Assembly: GCA_017998095.1 (NCBI GenBank)
Contig: JAGODU010000138.1
Coordinates: 1-10,511 of the forward strand
DNA length: 10,511 bases
Direction: 5' to 3'
DNA from: Prolixibacteraceae bacterium
GTDB taxonomy: Bacteria; Bacteroidota; Bacteroidia; Bacteroidales; Prolixibacteraceae
Of this stretch, positions 6,290 through 10,511 are shown one piece after another. Below the pieces are notes generated by a model that saw only the letters and a program-made list of their open reading frames with translations, was not told the origin of the DNA and made no database searches. Made by a program: the position numbers and the translations under genes. Every line of letters starts with the position of its first letter. Within the stretch, counting starts at the first letter, position 1.

Positions 6290-6733
6290 ATGGACAAAAA
6301 TCATTTAATCGAAGTTTTTAAAAACTTGAATCCATGTACTCCAATGGATGAGGTTGAAACACTATTTTTATTTAATATGATGTTAAATAACACTGACAAT
6401 TTAAATCAGGAAATTGATGAAATCGATAAGTCATGCTCTGAATACATCCATTTTCAATTAATACTCGAAAGTCAATTGTTGTGTTCTTTTTCAAAAATTC
6501 TCAGTGAATCAGCAGGGATTAAATTCACATGTGATGTCCTTCTTTTACTGGCTTTTCATATCAATAGTATTAAAGATATGGAAGTTTATGCATCCTATAT
6601 CTCTTCAAAACTTCCATATAAAACGTTAGTAAATTTGGATATTTATTGTGAGAAACTATTCCCATGGGGATTCTTTTCTGAAGACCAAATAAATTCACTT
6701 TCGCAGGTATTAAAGGTTGGAATGGCTGCATAG
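6290..6733 (+). CDS. Helical protein of unknown function under an ECF-like promoter
   Basis: I do not recognise this 147-residue protein. It appears almost entirely alpha-helical and cytosolic: no signal peptide, no hydrophobic segment long enough to span a membrane (the most hydrophobic stretch is CDVLLLLAFHI, 81-91, amphipathic in context), and an acidic patch at 41-47 (EIDEIDK). Cysteines at 16, 49, 65, 81 and 120 are scattered and form no recognisable metal site. The ATG at 6290 is the first in frame and follows the right ECF-like promoter directly. The gene stands alone between two terminators. If the promoter call is right it belongs to a stress or envelope regulon and need not be functionally linked to its defence neighbours. 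Codon use resembles a real gene and the frame is intact. Confidence 0.65.
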   Translation: MDKNHLIEVFKNLNPCTPMDEVETLFLFNMMLNNTDNLNQEIDEIDKSCSEYIHFQLILESQLLCSFSKILSESAGIKFTCDVLLLLAFHINSIKDMEVYASYISSKLPYKTLVNLDIYCEKLFPWGFFSEDQINSLSQVLKVGMAA

Positions 6734-6776
6734 TTACTAAGAGACATTTTTACCATATTTTTTACCACAAAGAAAA

Positions 6777-6809
6777 ATGCCGTTGTAATATATTGATTTA
6801 CAACGGCAT
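6777..6809. terminator. Terminator between convergent transcripts
   Basis: ATGCCGTTGTAA (6777-6788) and TTACAACGGCAT (6798-6809) form a perfect 12-bp stem with a 9-nt loop. On the minus strand the stem is followed by TTTTTC, giving a good terminator for the operon at 7117-10511, though about 300 nt after its last stop. On the plus strand it lies 44 nt after the 6290-6733 gene but has only a weak T tract (CATGTTTAATC), so it may act in both directions with unequal strength. Confidence 0.7.
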
Positions 6810-6842
6810 CATGTTTAATCAGTCGAGAAGAAGTCTAATACT

Positions 6843-7053
6843 TTACAATACAAATCCCTCGCCACAAACCAGCAGATATTCTTCTCCAAATTCCGGGACG
6901 TCACTACTGCCTTTCCGCCTCAAGAATACTTTCAGATGTTGATACCTATCTGGTTGTTTTCCATCGCATCAACAATTTCCTAAATGGTTTCAGCTTTCGA
7001 TTATAAATCTCACTCTTTAAAGAAATTTTGAAAATGAATTTGTAAAATAGGGA
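6843..7053 (-). pseudogene. Possible decayed coding remnant, frameshifted
   Basis: The 383-bp gap between the convergent genes holds no intact gene. On the minus strand one frame gives YNRKLKPFRKLLMRWK (ending near 6958) and then stops. A frame shifted by one base at an AAAA run (6957-6960) continues with QPDRYQHLKVFLRR and further plausible protein sequence to a TAA at 6845-6843. Joined, the FRKLLMRWxxPDRY stretch vaguely recalls the C-terminal end of some IS transposases, but the resemblance is too short to name a family. No inverted terminal repeats or target duplications were found. It could be chance. Confidence 0.22.
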
Positions 7054-7116
7054 CTATAATGCACATGATGCTGGAAAGATGTGTTCAGGCATATAAGAGA
7101 AAACTGTTACCAAATA

Positions 7117-8184
7117 CTATGTGTCCGGATGAACAAATACCAAATTACCTTTTTCTCTTAGTTTATTCATCTTCTGCATACTCAATGCCACATTCTTACC
7201 GGAAGAATCAACTTCATAAATCTTAAAAGAAATGTTTGAAGCATTTGCTGAGCAAACAAATGGGTAATTTTTGATTGGCTTATTGTTCCAGAATTCTGTC
7301 ACTCTATGCTTGGTTGTATAGATAAAGTCAAGGTCTTTCCCAATTACTGTTATGTAAATATTACTGGTTAATTGCTTATCAGAAATTAATTCAAAGCAAA
7401 ATACATCTTTTGGAAATCTTGGATTAGCTGGGGAAAATGCTATCCCAAGATATGTCTGTTGATTATTAATAATTAATTGACTAATAACCATTTTACCCCA
7501 AAATTCATTAAGATTCTTAGGAATCTGCGATATTAAGTTTACCGAACTTATATTTCTCAGATTCAATAGCGTTGGTCTAAAAAGACTATTTTGAGATAGA
7601 ACTCTTTCTGACTGGAACTCATTGAAAGCATCAATAAAATCTTGGTCTTTTGACAATATAAAAATCTGTTTTTCAGGTTTATTTGGCTCAGGAAGTAAGG
7701 CAGAAATGAGCATTAGACTATCCTCTCTGGAAATTCTTGAAGCTAAACATATATCAATAGTAGGCTTATAAAGTGCTTCATGAAAATTGTTATCAGAATA
7801 TTCAATGTTAAACATTGAGGTAATTTTATTAATCTCAGTCTCTATGTCCTGCTTAATTGCCTCATTAATAGAAAAAAAATCTACGTCATCACTCTTAAAA
7901 CTATCCTTAAATTTAAAAAGTGTACTGTAATTTGAATGACCTTTCTTTGTATTCTTTGAATTCTCAATTACTTTCCGAAGGAAGTGCTCTCTTTTCCTGA
8001 TACCTACAAACTCGAAGGCAACATAAACTGAGCTTACTAATTTGATGAATTCTGATTGGCTTAAAAGTTTTATCGATTCTGTTAAACCAGAATGAGTTTC
8101 ATCAATTAAACAAGCGAGAATATTTGTATCAAGAAAAATTTTTATTTTATAATTCTCGGTAGGATGGTCGCTCCATTTTTCCAT
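7117..8184 (-). CDS. PIN-like nuclease with C-terminal extension
   Basis: PIN domains are Mg2+/Mn2+-dependent RNases or flap-type nucleases. Numbered from ATG 8184 (355 residues), the N-terminal domain shows all expected acids: D19 in IFLDTNILA, E58 in VAFEF, D155 in REDSLMLISALL, and D180/D182 in FILSKDQDFIDAF. The 97 residues between E58 and D155 are a long insertion compared with compact VapC toxins (about 130 residues in total). The region after about residue 215 is an unrecognised, probably beta-rich domain. I prefer ATG 8184, 11 nt after the ATPase stop and preceded by AAAGAAAAGG, over an in-frame ATG at 8268 inside the ATPase gene, since the PIN fold begins only after the later Met. 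It is the last gene of the operon. Size, operon and lack of a small antitoxin argue against a VapBC pair; an effector nuclease controlled by the ATPase is more likely. Confidence 0.75.
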   Translation of the reverse strand: MEKWSDHPTENYKIKIFLDTNILACLIDETHSGLTESIKLLSQSEFIKLVSSVYVAFEFVGIRKREHFLRKVIENSKNTKKGHSNYSTLFKFKDSFKSDDVDFFSINEAIKQDIETEINKITSMFNIEYSDNNFHEALYKPTIDICLASRISREDSLMLISALLPEPNKPEKQIFILSKDQDFIDAFNEFQSERVLSQNSLFRPTLLNLRNISSVNLISQIPKNLNEFWGKMVISQLIINNQQTYLGIAFSPANPRFPKDVFCFELISDKQLTSNIYITVIGKDLDFIYTTKHRVTEFWNNKPIKNYPFVCSANASNISFKIYEVDSSGKNVALSMQKMNKLREKGNLVFVHPDT

Positions 8185-8194
8185 AACCTTTTCT

Positions 8195-9526
8195 TTATTC
8201 CTCTTCAATCTGAAAATGCTTTGCAACAAATTCAAAAGAGATAGGTTCTTTGTCCTTGAGTTCATCAATCGCTCTTTGAATTAATAAGAAACATGTCTTA
8301 AGAAATATCCTATGATTTCCATTTGTAACCTTGACTAACTCTTCTAACGCAGTATCGTCAAAAGGGAAAGTCGAATCTGATTGATTTCTTGCAAGGTTTA
8401 AATATTGAAGCACAAGAACTTTTGCACGTATAAAGTCGAGTGGTTTTAAATCTATAATTTTACCACTTATTCTATCAGCCAGCGGAGGAGAAAACTGCCT
8501 AAGCTGACCAAATGCAGGAACTGTCATTGCAAAAACGGAACACCAATTTCTTTCTTTATCAATCAATGCTCTAAGATTTGCGAAGTATCTGTCGATTTCA
8601 GATGAAGATAGTCGCCCAAAGGTCACAGCTTCGAACTCATCAACAAGGATATAAAAATCGGTAAAGCCTTGTTCTTTCAATAAATCAAATATTGCTCTTA
8701 TTATGTATACTTCTTTCTTATCTAAGTCCTTAGCCCCACCTGTAGTAAGGATTTCCCATGTTTTATTTATACCAATGTTATCAGAAAGTAAGTCAAAGAA
8801 ATAACCTGCAACTGTTGAATTATTATATTTTTTTGTAAAGAAAGAAATAACGTGAACTTTCAACAGGTCTTGAAATTGTTTCTTCTTTTTTACATCCCGT
8901 TGGAAATATTGATAGTACCCATCAATAAACTTTTTGTAGTTAATTGTATTCTCAATCGAAAATGGATTATACTTGTCTGACCCAAATAATGAGTACCCAT
9001 GTGGCAGATATGAATTTAACTCATCTTTAATATTTTGGCTCTTATTAATAAAATCAATAAATGTATTCCACAAATACTTTTTGAAATTTTCTTCTCCAAT
9101 TTCGTGAATAATTGCACCAATTAGCTCCATTAATTTTGCCCCCGGATTGTCAATATATATCACGTATGGTTTTTTAGGATATTTAAGCTTCTCAGGAAAG
9201 CTTTCTAACATGAATTTTATATAAAGGAGCGTTTGGGTTTTTCCGTATCCATAATCACCCCTAATGACTGCGCTGAGGTATTTATCCTCTGAATTCGGAT
9301 TATTGGGGAATAATGAATCACTAATGTAATGTAATACTGCTTGTTCTACATCTTCATCAAGCGGCTTTAACCTTTCTGTAATTATTACATTGCTGTTAAT
9401 ATCGGAGATACCCGCCCTTGGAAATGGATTGAACTCCAATCCAAGTTTTAAGTACCTATTCGGTTCGGTTCTGGTTTCCCTTTTCTTCCTTATTAGCTCA
9501 TTAAGTTTATCGTCTGTGTCCATCAT
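8195..9526 (-). CDS. Orc1/Cdc6-like AAA+ (STAND-related) P-loop ATPase
   Basis: This 443-residue cytosolic ATPase has an N-terminal segment (1-55) with LGLEFNPFPRAG, a Walker A GDYGYGKT (90-97), a roughly 180-residue helical insertion (about 110-285), a Walker B FYILVDEFE (D296, E297), a sensor-1-like strand VFAMTVPAF, and a C-terminal helical lid starting near NGNHRIFLKTC. The GNxR-type lid motif and overall order recall Orc1/Cdc6 and related archaeal/bacterial AAA ATPases used as regulatory motors in several defence systems; I cannot assign it to BREX, DISARM, Dpd or another named family. Its ATG overlaps the TGA of the upstream gene (ATGA, 9526-9523), and the PIN-like gene starts 11 nt after its stop, so the three proteins are probably made in fixed proportion. 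All residues needed for ATP binding and hydrolysis are present. Confidence 0.8.
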   Translation of the reverse strand: MMDTDDKLNELIRKKRETRTEPNRYLKLGLEFNPFPRAGISDINSNVIITERLKPLDEDVEQAVLHYISDSLFPNNPNSEDKYLSAVIRGDYGYGKTQTLLYIKFMLESFPEKLKYPKKPYVIYIDNPGAKLMELIGAIIHEIGEENFKKYLWNTFIDFINKSQNIKDELNSYLPHGYSLFGSDKYNPFSIENTINYKKFIDGYYQYFQRDVKKKKQFQDLLKVHVISFFTKKYNNSTVAGYFFDLLSDNIGINKTWEILTTGGAKDLDKKEVYIIRAIFDLLKEQGFTDFYILVDEFEAVTFGRLSSSEIDRYFANLRALIDKERNWCSVFAMTVPAFGQLRQFSPPLADRISGKIIDLKPLDFIRAKVLVLQYLNLARNQSDSTFPFDDTALEELVKVTNGNHRIFLKTCFLLIQRAIDELKDKEPISFEFVAKHFQIEEE

Positions 9527-10511
9527 ATTACCATTATGTGTGATATATAATAATTATTTACTTTAGGTATACAATTTAATTCGGTTTTGTCCCTTATAAA
9601 GACTCTCGATGTCCTTTGCATGCTAAGCTTATTCTTTTTCTCCTTACATTGTTTCACAATTTGATTCTTGATGGATTCAATTGGTAACCTGTACTTAATC
9701 GCCAAATTAATCACAAGTTTAGCAGTATTAATATATTTTGATTTGAAATTATCTTGGATATAATCATATAAATCAAAGGTTGACTCAGCCTCAGATAGGA
9801 AATAAACACAAGTTATTGACTTTTTATGATTAGAAAGAGTAATGTTCAAACTTTTCAAGTTTATTTTTTCAACCAAGCCAAGATTTTTTGCCCAAGAAAT
9901 GAAAACGTCCCAAAACCTCATAAAATCTTCATCATCATTGTTAATATAGTAAATTGGAGTATTGTCCTTGAGTTTAAAAAAGAAGGTGTCATTAAATCTA
10001 CTCTTATTTGAGTAAGAATAAATTACTTTTGACTCAGATATTAATTTCTCTTCAGTAATATTTTCAATTAGTTCATTTCTGCTCACATTATTTAAGGGGT
10101 TTAAAAACCATGACATTATTTCTCGGAATCTATAATACCTGAAGAAGAGATTCTTAAAGATTGTTAAATCGTTTTTTGTCAATTCATTTCCAATTTCAGA
10201 ATCTAAAAAGAGTGTCCTATCTACTAATTCGTTATTCTCACTTAGCAGAGCGAGTTTCTTAAAAGCATTTATATACTCATTTATTCTCCTTCCTTCTCTA
10301 TCCCAAGGCGTTTGGACAGGCTTAATTTTAAGTTTTTTTATTACAAGGTCTGTAAAAACTGGCAAGGAAGTAAAGTTGAATTCTTTCACCGCAAGGTAGA
10401 TGTCCTTAAATTCACGAAAATGGTAGATATAAAAATATCCCCACCCCATATTAAATTGATTCTTAAATTCTTTTGAATTAAGATATGGTATCTGGTATTT
10501 AATCGATTTGC
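9523..10511 (-). CDS. Unrecognised protein, first visible gene of the ATPase-PIN operon (5' end outside window)
   Basis: I do not recognise this protein. The frame is open to the right edge: 20 further codons (reading SIKYQIPYLNSKEFKNQF just before Met) precede the ATG at 10449 and look like real protein, so the start is probably beyond 10511 and 328 codons are visible. It is rich in Asn, Lys, Phe and Tyr, with no signal peptide or membrane segment. Residues about 28-75 after that Met (SLPVFTDLVIKKLKI, then WDREGRRINEYINAFKKLALL) have the helix spacing of a winged-helix DNA-binding domain, a weak inference. The remainder is mixed alpha/beta with a basic C-terminus (KQCKEKKNKLSMQR). The stop overlaps the ATPase start by 4 nt, so the two are translationally coupled. 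A role as DNA-binding or sensor partner of the ATPase is a guess. Confidence 0.7.
   Translation of the reverse strand, partial: KSIKYQIPYLNSKEFKNQFNMGWGYFYIYHFREFKDIYLAVKEFNFTSLPVFTDLVIKKLKIKPVQTPWDREGRRINEYINAFKKLALLSENNELVDRTLFLDSEIGNELTKNDLTIFKNLFFRYYRFREIMSWFLNPLNNVSRNELIENITEEKLISESKVIYSYSNKSRFNDTFFFKLKDNTPIYYINNDDEDFMRFWDVFISWAKNLGLVEKINLKSLNITLSNHKKSITCVYFLSEAESTFDLYDYIQDNFKSKYINTAKLVINLAIKYRLPIESIKNQIVKQCKEKKNKLSMQRTSRVFIRDKTELNCIPKVNNYYISHIMVI

Noticed and set aside
7059..7223. Short plus-strand frame starting MHMMLERCV
   Set aside because: About 54 codons, mostly antisense to the PIN-like gene, with no motif or clear start signal.
7117..8184. VapC-type toxin-antitoxin interpretation of the PIN-like gene
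   Set aside because: The protein is more than twice the length of VapC, has no small partner gene, and is coupled to an ATPase instead.
8185..8268. Longer start for the PIN-like gene at ATG 8268, inside the ATPase gene
   Set aside because: It would give a 74-nt overlap. The extra 28 residues are an out-of-frame reading of the ATPase C-terminus, and the PIN fold begins after the ATG at 8184.
9826..10011. Plus-strand 61-codon frame
   Set aside because: It is antisense to the unrecognised first gene of the ATPase operon and has no supporting motif or promoter.
1..10511. CRISPR array, tRNA or rRNA genes, integrase attachment sites, intact insertion sequences
   Set aside because: No regularly spaced repeats, cloverleaf-like sequences, integrase gene or flanking inverted repeats were seen on reading either strand.

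Overview
The window looks like part of a chromosomal defence island from an AT-rich member of the Bacteroidota. Three things suggest this: the genes lack clear Shine-Dalgarno sequences, the base composition is low in G+C, and the candidate promoters fit Bacteroidota or ECF-type patterns better than the classical sigma70 pattern. The phylum is inferred from style, not from a marker gene.

Positions 1-5587 (all minus strand, read right to left) hold a type I restriction-modification locus with extra genes inserted. The order is hsdM (4019-5587), a small dual-specificity-phosphatase-like gene (3531-4016), hsdS (2341-3543), a DUF3800 gene (1629-2303), a small gene with a BECR/PBECR-like RNase C-terminus (1121-1627), a strong hairpin terminator (1085-1115), and the first 326 codons of hsdR (2-979), which runs off the left edge. 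HsdM and HsdS would form the methyltransferase (M2S) and HsdR would add the nuclease/translocase. The phosphatase is packed between hsdM and hsdS with a 2-nt gap and a 13-nt overlap. The DUF3800/PBECR-like pair is separated by 1 nt. The terminator leaves hsdR apparently needing its own promoter or read-through.

Positions 5588-6733 face the other way (plus strand). A small four-cysteine zinc-ribbon protein (5737-6045) is divergent from hsdM. A helical protein of unknown function (6290-6733) lies downstream. Between them a two-box element, TGTAACATT-N12-TCGTATAAGTA, occurs twice exactly 140 bp apart. Its AAC-N16-CGT geometry is that of an ECF sigma factor promoter. The right copy sits just upstream of the 6290 gene. 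The left copy sits 50 bp before a strong terminator, so it would yield a short RNA of about 75 nt.

Positions 6734-7116 contain a 12-bp stem terminator between convergent genes and possibly a decayed, frameshifted coding remnant.

Positions 7117-10511 (minus strand, visibly more AT-rich than hsdM) are a tightly coupled operon entering from the right edge: an unrecognised protein with a possible winged-helix segment (at least 328 codons), an Orc1/Cdc6-like AAA+ ATPase with intact Walker A and B motifs (ATGA overlap), and a PIN-like nuclease with all expected acidic residues plus a C-terminal extension. I do not recognise this trio as a named system. Given its position beside a type I R-M locus, it is the best candidate here for an undescribed defence module.
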